DNA of 64,000 nt from Mucilaginibacter sp. UR6-1 (GTDB lineage: Bacteria > Bacteroidota > Bacteroidia > Sphingobacteriales > Sphingobacteriaceae): assembly GCF_020880975.1 (NCBI RefSeq), contig NZ_JAJIWP010000001.1, forward strand, positions 186,001 to 250,000, in the 5' to 3' direction. The first letter of the stretch is position 1, and each line of letters opens with the position of its first letter. Both the position numbers and the translations under genes were made by a program. The notes beneath the pieces were generated by a model. It was not told the DNA's origin. It worked only from the letters and a program-made list of their open reading frames with translations, and did not search any database. Shown piece after piece: positions 28,001 through 37,151 of this stretch.

Positions 28001-28302
28001 TTAACTTTAACTTTAGCCAGGATATATTTGTTAACGCCGGTAAAAACAAAAACACGCTGCGTTTTGAGTTTAACATCATCAACTTTGGTAACTTCCTGAA
28101 TGATGCATGGGGTAACTTTAAATTTGTTAACCGTAACACTTTGTTAACTTATAAAGGTTTGGATGCTAATGGTCGTCCGACTTATTCATTCCCTTACTTT
28201 GATAACGCTAACAAAGTGCCGTTAGTTAATTCATTTGGTAACGGTATATCTCAGCAATCACGCTGGCAAGCACAAATTGGTTTAAGGTATATCTTTAACT
28301 AA
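25042..28302 (+). CDS. TonB-dependent receptor with N-terminal CarboxypepD_reg-like domain (Oar-like)
   Basis: 1086 aa. Signal peptide 1-20 (ending TLG), then a carboxypeptidase-regulatory-like fold (NISGVVTDEKGQTVPGVTVIAVHTPTG; DGRYNLPNLRVGG), a plug-like region (IDRLPTISRSIYDYTKLTP; GNNLTIDGALFNNSFG; VEQIQVAVSPFDVTQGRFSG) and a long barrel ending in LRYIFN. The Asn-rich, Oar-type sequence resembles outer-membrane receptors that are not part of SusCD pairs, and no SusD gene follows. Ligand unknown; perhaps protein or peptide export or uptake. Strong own promoter and terminator, so monocistronic. Confidence 0.9.
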   Translation: MRKFLLFLTFLCLSAGITLGQVITTSNISGVVTDEKGQTVPGVTVIAVHTPTGTNYSTATRGDGRYNLPNLRVGGPYTITYKFIGYSDYSQNNISLALGQDFKLNAKLSPTNTQLSEVVVTSTQNKVINSSRTGSQEIITRTQIDRLPTISRSIYDYTKLTPTANGRSFGGRSDAGNNLTIDGALFNNSFGLSSSLGGQANSQPISLDAVEQIQVAVSPFDVTQGRFSGTSINTVTKSGTNEVKGSVYYYQRTPGLVGRKSMTTWVPTPAIDYNQRGFSVGGPIVKNKLFFFISGEQERINDPYSNYTARRGTETGGTISQASFTELSALRDTLNRKYGYNAGSFENISLRTQSDKITAKLDWNINDKNTLSLKYFYLKSFRDVAPSNSGANGSRAASLTTLPFFSSFYTINNNFNIGIAELNTRINDRMANKVILGYQALRDFRESPGGGQFPLVDILGANGSTMTTFGYEPFTANNLLNTDTYQFTDNFTYYKGDHEFDAGVSFEYNKYKNGFAPNYYGAYRFNSLQDFYDSANGVPGKVARYEKRYSALPGGAFPFAFVKAYTIGAYIQDKWQVQDNLKITYGLRADMPVFNTNSEANPALLNLDRFRDGVRLDVSQYPKTRIQLSPRAGFNWDVNNDGVTQLRGGIGIFSGPTPFVYISNQASNNGVQFGSYVVTPTTTGVLPTDPRLIFNPDVNANKPTNAAANTSYNIAITDRNFKLPSNFRTTLAVDQKLPGGIIGTVEGNYSKDINAVYHVNVALPTTGKAFVGSDNRIRYDGTTVYPAINGGAGNTAELPNITDAILMKNTSKGYSYSITGQLQKTTRNLYASIAYTYADSRTVNDGGSIAQSIWRDRVVAGDPNSDETSYSNFYQPNRVVAALSYRKEYLKHLSTSFGLTYEAANNGTASYIYSNDVNGDGQTNDLIYIPRDKDDIVLVPNDINDTRTAPQQYAQLSAYIEQDPYLSKNKGKYAKRNGLVLPYYHLVNFNFSQDIFVNAGKNKNTLRFEFNIINFGNFLNDAWGNFKFVNRNTLLTYKGLDANGRPTYSFPYFDNANKVPLVNSFGNGISQQSRWQAQIGLRYIFN

Positions 28303-28320
28303 TAGTTGCTTAATAAAACA

Positions 28321-28356
28321 AAAAACGGCTGCCGAATTTCCGGCAGCCGTTTTTTG
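28321..28356 (+). terminator. terminator of the TonB-dependent receptor gene
   Basis: CGGCTGCCG 28326-28334 with CGGCAGCCG 28341-28349, extended by A5/T6 flanks. Confidence 0.88.
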
Positions 28357-28369
28357 TTTAAGGTGCATA

Positions 28370-28409
28370 AAAAAAATGCCGGTTGATATTTATTCAACCG
28401 GCATTTTTG
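28370..28409 (-). terminator. terminator of purM
   Basis: ATGCCGGTTGA 28376-28386 with TCAACCGGCAT 28394-28404, A-run and T-run on both sides, so potentially bidirectional. It stands back to back with the receptor-gene terminator. Confidence 0.85.
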
Positions 28410-28428
28410 TTTTAAGATGAGTCGGAAC

Positions 28429-29616
28429 TCAATTATACACAAACTCGCCAAATTCCGACTGTATAGTCACTTGTTTTTTATCAGCAGCCTCAACACGGCC
28501 AATTATCCGGGCATCTACATTAAAGCTTTTTGATATGGCGATGATGTCGGCAGCGATGCTTTCAGGCACATAAAGCTCCATGCGGTGCCCCATGTTAAAT
28601 ACCTTGTACATTTCATGCCATGAGGTGCCCGATTCTTCGTGGATCAGTTTAAACAATGGTGGCACCGGGAAAAGGTTATCTTTAATCACATGTACATCAT
28701 CCACAAAATGCAGCACTTTGGTTTGCGCGCCACCGCTGCAATGCACCATGCCATCAATTTGCGAACGGTATTTTTCTAAAATAGCTTTAATAATCGGGGC
28801 GTAAGTACGTGTTGGCGAAAGCACCAACTTGCCCGCGGTTACGGTTTGGCCATTGCCAATGTCAATTTGATCGGTAAGGCTTTTTGAGCCGGAGAAGATC
28901 AGATCATATGGTATACCGGCATCGTAGCTTTCCGGATATTTTTCGGCAATGGTTTTATTAAATACATCGTGCCTTGCTGAGGTAAGGCCGTTGCTGCCCA
29001 TGCCGCCGTTGTATTCGGTTTCATAAGCAGCCTGTCCGTAAGATGCCAGGCCTACAATAACATTACCTGGTTGTATACGGTGATTTGATATAACCTCCTC
29101 ACGCGGCATACGGCAGGTAACGGTCGAGTCGACAATAATGGTACGCACCAGGTCGCCTACATCGGCAGTTTCGCCACCGGTTGAATAGATGCCAATGCCT
29201 GCGTCGCGCAGTTCGGCTAATATTTCTTCGGTACCATTAATAATAGCGGCAATAACTTCGCCCGGTATCAGGTTTTTGTTGCGACCTATGGTTGACGACA
29301 GCAGGATATTATCAACAGCGCCCACGCACAGCAGATCATCAATATTCATGATGATGGCATCCTGCGCAATGCCGCGCCATACTGATATATCGCCTGTTTC
29401 TTTCCAGTAAGTATAAGCTAACGATGATTTTGTACCCGCGCCATCAGCGTGCATAATATTGCAAAAGGCAGGGTCGTTTGTTAAAATATCAGGAATTATC
29501 TTACAAAAAGCTTTAGGATATATACCTTTGTCGATGTTTTTGATCGCGTTGTGTACATCATCCTTTGATGCCGACACGCCGCGCTGATCATATCTTTGCG
29601 AAGAAGTCATGGGCAA
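28429..29616 (-). CDS. purM: phosphoribosylformylglycinamidine cyclo-ligase (AIR synthetase)
   Basis: Fifth step of purine synthesis, closing the imidazole ring with ATP. 395 aa. HADGAGTKSSLAY (DGAGTK 58-63), QDAIIMNIDDLLCVGA, STGGETADVGDLV and VHCSGGAQTKVLHF follow PurM order, with a somewhat divergent sequence as in other Bacteroidota. Not linked to purL, which lies 8 kb away. Confidence 0.93.
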   Translation of the reverse strand: MPMTSSQRYDQRGVSASKDDVHNAIKNIDKGIYPKAFCKIIPDILTNDPAFCNIMHADGAGTKSSLAYTYWKETGDISVWRGIAQDAIIMNIDDLLCVGAVDNILLSSTIGRNKNLIPGEVIAAIINGTEEILAELRDAGIGIYSTGGETADVGDLVRTIIVDSTVTCRMPREEVISNHRIQPGNVIVGLASYGQAAYETEYNGGMGSNGLTSARHDVFNKTIAEKYPESYDAGIPYDLIFSGSKSLTDQIDIGNGQTVTAGKLVLSPTRTYAPIIKAILEKYRSQIDGMVHCSGGAQTKVLHFVDDVHVIKDNLFPVPPLFKLIHEESGTSWHEMYKVFNMGHRMELYVPESIAADIIAISKSFNVDARIIGRVEAADKKQVTIQSEFGEFVYN

Positions 29617-29674
29617 ATATACGGCTTAATCGCTTTTTTTAAACCTCTAAAGTACTACCGCATTTAAAATTGTT

Positions 29675-31459
29675 ATGCATCTACTAAAAACGCTTACCTA
29701 CAAACTCAATCGTATACGGCTAACACTTAATAGCCAGCGCAACTTTTTGATCTATTGCAGTGTGTTTGTTGGCCTCATTGGCGGGCTTGCCGCGGTAGTT
29801 TTAAAGTTTTTGGTGCATTTTATGGAAGAGCTGAGCCGCGATATATCATCACACCTGCCATACCATTTCATCTACGTATTTTTACCCGCGCTGGGTATAT
29901 TGGGTACGGTAGCATACTTACACCTCATAAACCGCGATAAAATACAAAAGGGGATAGGGAATATTCTGGTAAGCATAAAGCGCAACCGCTCCAACATGCT
30001 TTTTAATAATGTCTACTCCCATCTCATAAGCAGTTCATTAACGGTAGGTTTTGGTGGTTCATCAGGTTTGGAGGCACCTATAGTTTGTACCGGGGCGGCT
30101 ATCGGCTCAAATACCGGTAAGTTTTTTAAGCTGTCAGCCTACGAAAAAACAGTTCTGCTTGCCGCCGGTACATCAGCCGGTATAGCGGCCGTATTTAACA
30201 GCCCTATAGCCGGGGTGCTTTTCTCGCTGGAGTTATTGATAGGGGAGATCACCATACCTACATTTATCCCGCTTCTTATCGCTTCGGCAACAGGGGTAGT
30301 AGTATCAAAGGTGCTGTATTCAGGTCAGTTATTTCATTTGGTTACCGAGGGCTGGGTAATGCACGCGCTCCCGTTTTACATTTTATTGGGCATACTATCG
30401 GGCTTAACATCGGTATATATTACAACGGTTGCCGGCAAGCTCGAAAAAGGTTTGTTTGTTAACCAGAACAGGTATGTAAGGGCTTTATTTGGTGGGCTAT
30501 TGTTAGGTGTACTGATATTATTGTTGCCGCCGTTATTTGGCGAGGGTTATCACGAGTTGCAGCAAGCGCTTAACGGTAATATCGAAGCTATAAAAGATCA
30601 ATCAATTTTTAGTGAATACCTTAATCACCCCCTGGCCTTGCTGGGTTTTATTGCGCTGTTGGTTTTTATGAAGATAGTGGCGGCGGGCATTACCATTGGT
30701 TCGGGTGGTAACGGCGGTACGTTTGCACCAACCATGTTCACCGGTGCCTTTTTAGGATTATTCATCGCTTACGGTTGCAACCTTACGGGGCTGATCCATT
30801 TAAATACCAGCAATTTTATAGCTGTAGGCATGGCTGGAGCATTGAGTGGTGTATTGCATGCGCCGTTAACCGCGATATTTTTGATTGCTGAGATTACAGG
30901 CGGATATGTGCTATTTATCCCGTTAATGATAGTGTCGGCCATATCATATATCATATCGCGGCATTTTAACCCGCATAATATGTACTGGCACGATCTGGTG
31001 CACGAGCGTAATATTCACCCCGATCATGACCATGATATGCTGTCATCCATTGTGATAGATAGTGTTATCAACCGGAACTACACGGCTGTGGCCAAAGATA
31101 TGCCTATCCGTAACTTTTACCAGGTAATATCGCAAAGCCAGGCAAATATTTTTCCGGTACTTGGGTTTAACGATCATATAGAAGGTGTGGTTTTGGTTGA
31201 TGAGATACGCAAACAATTATTTACAGCGGATTTTGCCGACCATACCGTTGCCGAGATCATGATAACGCCACCGGCTGTTATACAATATCACGAATCGGTA
31301 AATGCGGTGATGAGCCAGTTTGATAAGCTTGATGTATGGCAACTGCCGGTTGAGCAGGATGGCCGCTTTATTGGTTTTATATCCAAATCGTCACTCCTGG
31401 CTAAATATCGTGAAGTGCTTATAGCGCAGCATAAACAGGCGGATCTGTTTGCGCATTAA
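29675..31459 (+). CDS. ClC-family chloride channel or antiporter with C-terminal CBS pair
   Basis: 594 aa. Around ten to twelve membrane helices, with the ion-path motifs GFGGSSGLEAP (126-135; Glu133 is the gating glutamate), GIAAVFNSPIAGVLFSLE and GSGGNGGTFAPTMFTGA. After about residue 440 there is a cytoplasmic CBS region (IVIDSVINRNYTAVAKDMPI...; VAEIMITPPAVIQY). The gating Glu is present, which is needed by H+/Cl- antiporters but does not prove exchange. Confidence 0.93.
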   Translation: MHLLKTLTYKLNRIRLTLNSQRNFLIYCSVFVGLIGGLAAVVLKFLVHFMEELSRDISSHLPYHFIYVFLPALGILGTVAYLHLINRDKIQKGIGNILVSIKRNRSNMLFNNVYSHLISSSLTVGFGGSSGLEAPIVCTGAAIGSNTGKFFKLSAYEKTVLLAAGTSAGIAAVFNSPIAGVLFSLELLIGEITIPTFIPLLIASATGVVVSKVLYSGQLFHLVTEGWVMHALPFYILLGILSGLTSVYITTVAGKLEKGLFVNQNRYVRALFGGLLLGVLILLLPPLFGEGYHELQQALNGNIEAIKDQSIFSEYLNHPLALLGFIALLVFMKIVAAGITIGSGGNGGTFAPTMFTGAFLGLFIAYGCNLTGLIHLNTSNFIAVGMAGALSGVLHAPLTAIFLIAEITGGYVLFIPLMIVSAISYIISRHFNPHNMYWHDLVHERNIHPDHDHDMLSSIVIDSVINRNYTAVAKDMPIRNFYQVISQSQANIFPVLGFNDHIEGVVLVDEIRKQLFTADFADHTVAEIMITPPAVIQYHESVNAVMSQFDKLDVWQLPVEQDGRFIGFISKSSLLAKYREVLIAQHKQADLFAH

Positions 31460-31465
31460 AAAAAG

Positions 31466-31499
31466 AAAAGCGGCACCATTTGATGCCGCTTTTCTTTTA
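31466..31499 (+). terminator. bidirectional terminator between the ClC gene and glnN
   Basis: AAAAGCGGCA 31466-31475 with TGCCGCTTTT 31484-31493, 8-base loop, T-rich on one side and A-rich on the other; it can serve both convergent genes. Confidence 0.85.
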
Positions 31500-31507
31500 T
31501 CGGTTAT

Positions 31508-33685
31508 TTATTTAAAGAATAATAATTCCCTGAATTTTGGCAATGGCCACAGCGAATCATCAACCAGTTGCTCCAGTTTGTCAACATGGTAACGTATCGG
31601 CTGAAAGTATGAACGTACCTTTTCGTCATAATCAATAGCCTTTTGGCGTACATCTTCAACGTTATTGTTAATGTTTTTGCGTGCCTGTACCATTTCCTCA
31701 ACGTTGGTTTTAACAAAGTTGATGTGTTCTGACAGTTTGGTAATAATGTCAAGCTGTGCCTGGTAGGTATCTTTACCCAGCCCTATATCTTTAAGGCCTT
31801 TTACGTTTTCAACCAGCTTGCTCTGGTAAGCAATAGCGGCGGGGATGATCACATTGTTAACCAGTTCGCCCATTACACGGGCCTCTATCTGTACCTTTTT
31901 ATAATAGCTTTCCAGTAATATCTCGTGGCGGGCATGTGCCTCGCGTGGAGAGAATACGCTGGTACTGGCAAAAAGTTCGGCGGTTTTTTCGGTAATCATT
32001 ACATCAAGCGCCTTTGGCGTTGTTTTGATGTTTGACAGGCCGCGTGCCTCGGCTTCTTTTTCCCAATCCTCACTGTAACCATTACCTTCAAAACGGATGC
32101 TGCGCGATTCCTTTAAATACCTTTTGATGGTCATCATCAGGGCTACATCCTTTTTCTCGCCTTTTTTCAGCAATTTATCTACATCTACCTTGAATTTTTT
32201 AAGCTGATCGGCAACTATCAAATTAAGTATCGTCATTGGGCTGGCCGAATTGGCTGATGAACCAACGGCACGCAACTCAAACTTATTGCCGGTAAAGGCG
32301 AAAGGAGAGGTGCGGTTACGGTCGGTATTGTCCGCCAATATTTGCGGTATCTTCGGGATGCCCTGCCAAAGGGTGTTTTCCTCTTTTATTTTTTTGCTGA
32401 GGCGTGAGGTTTCTATCTCATCAAGCACCTCGCTAAGCTGGCTGCCTAAAAATATAGAAATAATGGCCGGCGGCGCTTCATTAGCACCCAAACGATGATC
32501 GTTATTTACTGACGCGATGGAGGCTCTTAACAGATCAGCATGTTCATAAACCGCCTTAATGGTATTCACAAAAAAGGTAAGGAACATCAGGTTGTTCTTA
32601 GGCGTTTTGCCCGGCGATAACAGGTTTTTACCAGTATTGGTGATCATGCTCCAATTATTATGCTTACCCGAGCCGTTAATGCCCGCGTAAGGTTTTTCGT
32701 GCAGCAACACTTTAAAGTTATGGCGTTTGGCTACGCGATCCATCAGGTCCATCAGCAATTGGTTATGGTCAATAGCCAGGTTGATCTCCTCGTATATAGG
32801 GGCGCACTCAAATTGCGAGGGGGCTACCTCATTGTGGCGTGTTTTTAACGGAATGCCTAATAATAGGGCTTCGGTTTCCATATCCTGCATAAAGGCCAGT
32901 ACACGCTCCGGTATCGAGCCGAAATAATGGTCTTCTAACTGCTGGTTTTTGGCGGATATGTGGCCGAACAGGGTGCGACCGGTGAGGTACAGATCCGGCC
33001 TTGCATTAAAAAGGGCTATATCTACTAAAAAATACTCCTGCTCAATACCAAGTGAGGCATTTACCTTTTCAACGCTTTTATCAAAATAATGGCAAACATC
33101 AACGGCGGCTTTATCAAGCGCTGTGAGGGCCTTTAATAACGGAACTTTATAATCAAGCGCCTCGCCGGTGTACGATACAAATACGGTAGGTATACATAAG
33201 GTACGCCCCATCAGGAATGCAGGCGACGATGGGTCCCAGGCGGTGTAGCCGCGTGCTTCAAAAGTATTGCGTATACCACCACTCGGAAAGCTCGAGGCAT
33301 CAGGCTCCTGCTGGGCCAGTGCATCGCCCGAGAAACGCTCAATAGCGCCGCCATCTGCTGTCGGCTCAAAAAAGGAGTCGTGTTTTTCGGCAGTGCTGCC
33401 GGTTAAGGGCTGAAACCAGTGGGTATAATGTGTAGCGCCTTTGCCTATTGCCCAGGCGCGCATGGCTGATGCCACCTGCTCCGCCATATCGCGGTGTATA
33501 GGCTCGCCAAGTTCAATAGAGTTGATAACACTTGCATAAGCGTCGTCAGACAGGTATTCCTTCATCTTCTTTTTATCGAAAACGTTGGCCCCATAAAAAT
33601 CTGAAATTTTTGCTGAGGGTGGCTTTATCTCTGGTACGGTACGGTTAAGCACCGATTGCAGGGCTTGAAATCGGGTGTTCGACAT
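31508..33685 (-). CDS. glnN: glutamine synthetase type III
   Basis: Makes glutamine from glutamate and ammonia. 725 aa, the length of GSIII, the form common in Bacteroidota. Diagnostic stretches include THYTHWFQPLTG, VNASLGIEQEYFLVD, TRHNEVAPSQFECAPI, HEKPYAGINGSGKHNNWS and DRNRTSPFAFTGNKFELRAVGS. The divergent neighbour is a porin-like gene across a 502-bp control region; a link to nitrogen supply is plausible but not shown. Confidence 0.97.
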   Translation of the reverse strand: MSNTRFQALQSVLNRTVPEIKPPSAKISDFYGANVFDKKKMKEYLSDDAYASVINSIELGEPIHRDMAEQVASAMRAWAIGKGATHYTHWFQPLTGSTAEKHDSFFEPTADGGAIERFSGDALAQQEPDASSFPSGGIRNTFEARGYTAWDPSSPAFLMGRTLCIPTVFVSYTGEALDYKVPLLKALTALDKAAVDVCHYFDKSVEKVNASLGIEQEYFLVDIALFNARPDLYLTGRTLFGHISAKNQQLEDHYFGSIPERVLAFMQDMETEALLLGIPLKTRHNEVAPSQFECAPIYEEINLAIDHNQLLMDLMDRVAKRHNFKVLLHEKPYAGINGSGKHNNWSMITNTGKNLLSPGKTPKNNLMFLTFFVNTIKAVYEHADLLRASIASVNNDHRLGANEAPPAIISIFLGSQLSEVLDEIETSRLSKKIKEENTLWQGIPKIPQILADNTDRNRTSPFAFTGNKFELRAVGSSANSASPMTILNLIVADQLKKFKVDVDKLLKKGEKKDVALMMTIKRYLKESRSIRFEGNGYSEDWEKEAEARGLSNIKTTPKALDVMITEKTAELFASTSVFSPREAHARHEILLESYYKKVQIEARVMGELVNNVIIPAAIAYQSKLVENVKGLKDIGLGKDTYQAQLDIITKLSEHINFVKTNVEEMVQARKNINNNVEDVRQKAIDYDEKVRSYFQPIRYHVDKLEQLVDDSLWPLPKFRELLFFK

Positions 33686-34187
33686 ATCGGGTAATTATTT
33701 TAGGTCGGCTCAAAAATAGAACAAAGTATTAATAAAGTATAATTTAAAAGCCTTGAGCTTAATAGTCGTTATATGCTGCTGTTAATATTATAAATGGTGG
33801 TATTATTTAATAATAATACGAAGGCTGGATTTTGTTGTTTTCTCAACAATTAATTCAAATACTTATTAATTTTTTTAAAAAGTTATAAAAAATGAAGTAT
33901 AAAATTGTGTTTTGTATAAAAAAACCAACCATGTGTTGATATTAATGCAATTATTTTAATATAAAATTTTGATTTGTAAATATCCATCTATATTTTAGGA
34001 AAAGATTAAACAAAAAGCCACTTATAATTCGGTTTGGATAAAAAATATCTAATTTTTTTCGACTTATAATTGTTTTTTGTTCTAAATAGGTTTAAAATTT
34101 TGTCATTTAACTAACTAATTCTATGTAAATAACTCAATAATTAAAAAATCAACACAAATTAACCCCTTAACTATCCAAATCATTGTC
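33686..34187. other. long AT-rich divergent control region between glnN and a porin
   Basis: No gene is supported here. Visible elements: a 20-bp palindrome with arms GTATTATT 33800-33807 and AATAATAC 33812-33819, and two exact copies of ACTTATAATT at 34020-34029 and 34062-34071, 42 bp apart (four helical turns). No clear TTTG/TAnnTTTG pair was found for either gene. Confidence 0.45.
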
Positions 34188-35243
34188 ATGAAAAGAAAAC
34201 TTTTACTCTTATCATTATTATCTGCCGGAGTTTTTTCTGCAAACGCGCAGGATTCAACTCAAACGGATCCCCCTTTAACTATTACCGGTTCTGTTGATAC
34301 TTATTATAAGTATGATTTTGCCGACCATAGTAACCTGCCTACAAGCTTTGCATCTGATCATAATTCCATGTCAATAGGTATGGTTGATATTGCGCTGAAA
34401 AAAAAGGTGAGTAAAGCTTCTTTTGTAGGCGAAATTTCTTTCGGCCCGCGCGGGCAATCGCAATCATTGCCCAATGCCGCCGGTGTTTATGATGAAACCA
34501 CCAACAGCTATAATATCCAAAACCTGTACGTATCATACGATGTAACTGATAAACTTGCGCTTACAGCCGGTTATATGGCAACATTTGTAGGTTACGAGGT
34601 GATTAGTCCGGTGGGTAATTTTAATTATTCAACATCGTATTTGTTTACTAACGGCCCTTTCCAGAATGCCGGCTTTAAGGCTTCTTACGCCTTTTCGGGT
34701 AAAGTTAGTTTGATGGCCGGTATATTTAATGATTACTGGAATGTATACAAATCAGCATCAAAGCTGAACACTTTTGGCGCTCAGTTATCATTGGCGCCTG
34801 TTGAGGGGTGGTCTGCTTATGTAAATTTGCTTACCGGCCCGTCATCAGGTACCGAAATCGACCTTACAACTTCTTATCAAATTACATCAGCGTTTAAATT
34901 AGGCCTTAACGCGGCAACGTTTTCTGCGGGTAATGATTATGAAGACGGTGGATTTACCGGTGTAGCATTGTACCCGCAATATGCTGTATCAAGTGCGGTA
35001 ACCCTTGGGCTGCGTGGCGAGTATTTTAAAACAAAAACCGGTGATTATGCCACCTTTGGCCCTGCACCTGGCGAATCAGTTACTGCTATTACCGCGACAG
35101 CTAATATTAAAGCGGGACCGCTGAGCCTGATTCCTGAAGTGCGCTTTGATAATATGAGCAACGATGCCGTGTTTACTAAAAAGAGCGGTGCGCCATCAAA
35201 AAATGCCGGTCAGTTTGTACTGGCAGCGGTGTACGCATTCTAA
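34188..35243 (+). CDS. porin-like outer-membrane beta-barrel protein
   Basis: 351 aa with signal peptide 1-20 (ending ANAQ). The body starts LTITGSVDTYYKYDF and consists of repeated amphipathic strands (NLYVSYDVTDKLALTAGYMATFVGYE; LSLIPEVRFDN) and ends VLAAVYAF with a terminal Phe. It resembles the Bacteroidota family of putative porins (BBP2/Gcw-like). Divergent from glnN, so import of a small nitrogen compound is a reasonable but untested guess. Confidence 0.82.
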   Translation: MKRKLLLLSLLSAGVFSANAQDSTQTDPPLTITGSVDTYYKYDFADHSNLPTSFASDHNSMSIGMVDIALKKKVSKASFVGEISFGPRGQSQSLPNAAGVYDETTNSYNIQNLYVSYDVTDKLALTAGYMATFVGYEVISPVGNFNYSTSYLFTNGPFQNAGFKASYAFSGKVSLMAGIFNDYWNVYKSASKLNTFGAQLSLAPVEGWSAYVNLLTGPSSGTEIDLTTSYQITSAFKLGLNAATFSAGNDYEDGGFTGVALYPQYAVSSAVTLGLRGEYFKTKTGDYATFGPAPGESVTAITATANIKAGPLSLIPEVRFDNMSNDAVFTKKSGAPSKNAGQFVLAAVYAF

Positions 35244-35278
35244 CAAAATAATTTAGTTTAAGTTGATTTTTTGTAAAG

Positions 35279-35310
35279 GCCGTTACCTGTTAAAAGGAAC
35301 GGCTTTTTTT
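35279..35310 (+). terminator. terminator of the porin gene
   Basis: GCCGTT 35279-35284 with AACGGC 35298-35303, inner CCT/AGG pairing, then seven T. Confidence 0.8.
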
Positions 35311-35321
35311 ATATTTACCAG

Positions 35322-35924
35322 ATGAAGAGATTGATTATAGTATTGTTACTGGCGTTAGCGGGTAGTGCCGTATATGCTCAGGCACAGCAAACAGATTCGC
35401 TTGGGTTTGATGAGAACAATAAATATATATACTACCAGGTAGCTGCACAGCCAGGCCTTAATGCTGATACCATATATAAGAGGGCATTGAATTTTTTGAA
35501 AACCGCTTATACAAAGGATAAGCTGAAATTAAAAAAGCAGGATGATGGCAAAGCTACGTTGATGGGGGAGGGCGGGTTCCTGGTGTCTAAAAAAGCGCTG
35601 GTATCAAAGCATGAGGATGCTAAAATTACCTATGATATAACTGTTGAGGTTAAGGATGGCAAATACCGTTACTGGCTAACTAATTTTGTGGTGATACCCT
35701 ACGAACGTGATCGTTATGCCAACTTTGTACCGGTTAACGGCAAAAAAACTCCGCTTGAACATGGCCTGCGAGTACTGGGGCAAAAAGATCTGGATGATTA
35801 CCTGGAAAAAGTATTGGTGAACAGCAGGGAGATAGGTAAACGATTAAAGAATTTTATTCTGTCGCCGGCGCCTGCAACCACAAAAGAGTCTAAAATAAGC
35901 CCGGTAATAAAGAAGGATTGGTAA
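35322..35924 (+). CDS. secreted DUF4468-like protein
   Basis: 200 aa with a signal peptide (1-19, ending VYAQ). The sequence NKYIYYQVAAQPGLNADTIYKRALNFLKT, then a Lys-rich stretch, ATLMGEGGFLV, and a strand-rich part KITYDITVEVKDGKYRYWLTNFVV fits the TBP-like DUF4468 family of secreted Bacteroidota proteins. Function unknown. Own terminator downstream. Confidence 0.7.
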   Translation: MKRLIIVLLLALAGSAVYAQAQQTDSLGFDENNKYIYYQVAAQPGLNADTIYKRALNFLKTAYTKDKLKLKKQDDGKATLMGEGGFLVSKKALVSKHEDAKITYDITVEVKDGKYRYWLTNFVVIPYERDRYANFVPVNGKKTPLEHGLRVLGQKDLDDYLEKVLVNSREIGKRLKNFILSPAPATTKESKISPVIKKDW

Positions 35925-35949
35925 AAAACCAAATAATATATTGTTTAAG

Positions 35950-35972
35950 GCCGGAGCGATCCGGCTTTTTTT
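35950..35972 (+). terminator. terminator of the DUF4468 gene
   Basis: GCCGGA 35950-35955, loop GCGA, TCCGGC 35960-35965, then seven T. Confidence 0.85.
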
Positions 35973-36124
35973 ATGCGAAAAATTTAATAATAGGGCGCTT
36001 TTTTGCTGGTATTGCAAAAATTTGGCAGCAGGAATAAAAATGTATTAAAAATTCTGTTTATTAAAAAATAACAAAATTTAATTCTGTAAAATAGCGTTAT
36101 GATTATAAACTAAATTCTAATTAT

Positions 36125-36994
36125 ATGCTTATCACCAAATTAAATTTGTACAACACCGAGTGGCTCGATGTTGTATTTAAAAACCGCAACAAAAGCTATG
36201 GCGCTTATGATCTGCGGAAACACAATGGTACAAATATGCTAAAATCTTTGCTGATTACATTCTCGGCAGTGGGTGTTGGTATAGCTTTTTATTCTTTTAT
36301 GAACAATCGTGGGTCAGGTGAAATTTCATCGGTGCCAATATTCAACCCTGAAAAGGATACGATGATCGTTGTGCCTATTCTTCCCCCACCCAAAGAAGAA
36401 GAAAAAGTATTTGAGGCTACGCCAAAAACGGAATTGCCAAAAGTTGCTCCAAAGGCAGAAAAAGTAAAAACTACGGCTATACCAACGCATGTTACTAACG
36501 ATGAAGCTAAAGCGGTTGAGCCTACTCCAACAGATAAAATAGAAGGTGCTATAGGCCCAACAAATCAGGATGGTCCGGCTACAGCGGCCAATATACCCGC
36601 AGGTACTGAAAATGGTAAGGAAGGTGGTAGCGGGACTAATGATGGAAATGGGGAAGGGGCCAGTAATGAACCTGTCGGCATAGCCGGTTTAACTTCGCTA
36701 CCCGAACCATTTGACGGCATGGATGGCTGGAATAAATATTTAAGCCGTAACCTGCGCTACCCGGCAATAGCTTCTGAAGAGGGTAAAAGCGGCAGGGTAT
36801 TCATCAGCTTTATTATTGAAAAAGATGGAAAACTGACCGATATAAAAGTAGAGAAAGGCGCAGGGTATGGTTTTGATGAGGAGGCCCTGCGCGTACTTAA
36901 AAAAGCCAAAGCCTGGAAACCCGGTACACAAAATGGCAGGCCCGTACGTGTAAGGTATACCATACCTATCAGTTTTACCATTACCAACAACTAA
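36125..36994 (+). CDS. TonB-family energy transducer
   Basis: 289 aa. A short cytoplasmic N-terminus with NRNKSYGAYDLRK (typical of Bacteroidota TonB proteins), a single membrane helix at about 38-58, a Pro/Lys/Glu-rich periplasmic stretch (ILPPPKEEEK...) with a Gly/Asn-rich part, and a C-terminal TonB domain (LRYPAIASEEGKSGRVFISFIIEKDG; GYGFDEEALRVLKKAKAWKPG). Couples proton-motive force to outer-membrane receptors. exbB/exbD are not adjacent, so its receptor is unknown. Confidence 0.9.
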   Translation: MLITKLNLYNTEWLDVVFKNRNKSYGAYDLRKHNGTNMLKSLLITFSAVGVGIAFYSFMNNRGSGEISSVPIFNPEKDTMIVVPILPPPKEEEKVFEATPKTELPKVAPKAEKVKTTAIPTHVTNDEAKAVEPTPTDKIEGAIGPTNQDGPATAANIPAGTENGKEGGSGTNDGNGEGASNEPVGIAGLTSLPEPFDGMDGWNKYLSRNLRYPAIASEEGKSGRVFISFIIEKDGKLTDIKVEKGAGYGFDEEALRVLKKAKAWKPGTQNGRPVRVRYTIPISFTITNN

Positions 36995-37115
36995 TATTAC
37001 CTAAACCTGTAAATATGCCGGTGCCATACTCAGGTATGGCCCGGCTGCGTTTTTTAAAGGCATTGCGGCATCTAACTAAACTGTAAACTTATTACCTGCT
37101 TTCGCCTGATTTTCC

Positions 37116-37123
37116 TAATTTTG
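37116..37123 (+). promoter_or_regulatory. -7 box of the purL promoter
   Basis: TAATTTTG matches TAnnTTTG exactly, 28 bases before the TTG start of purL; the -33 element is weak. Confidence 0.5.
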
Positions 37124-37151
37124 CGCCATCCTTTAAAATAAATATAAAGCA

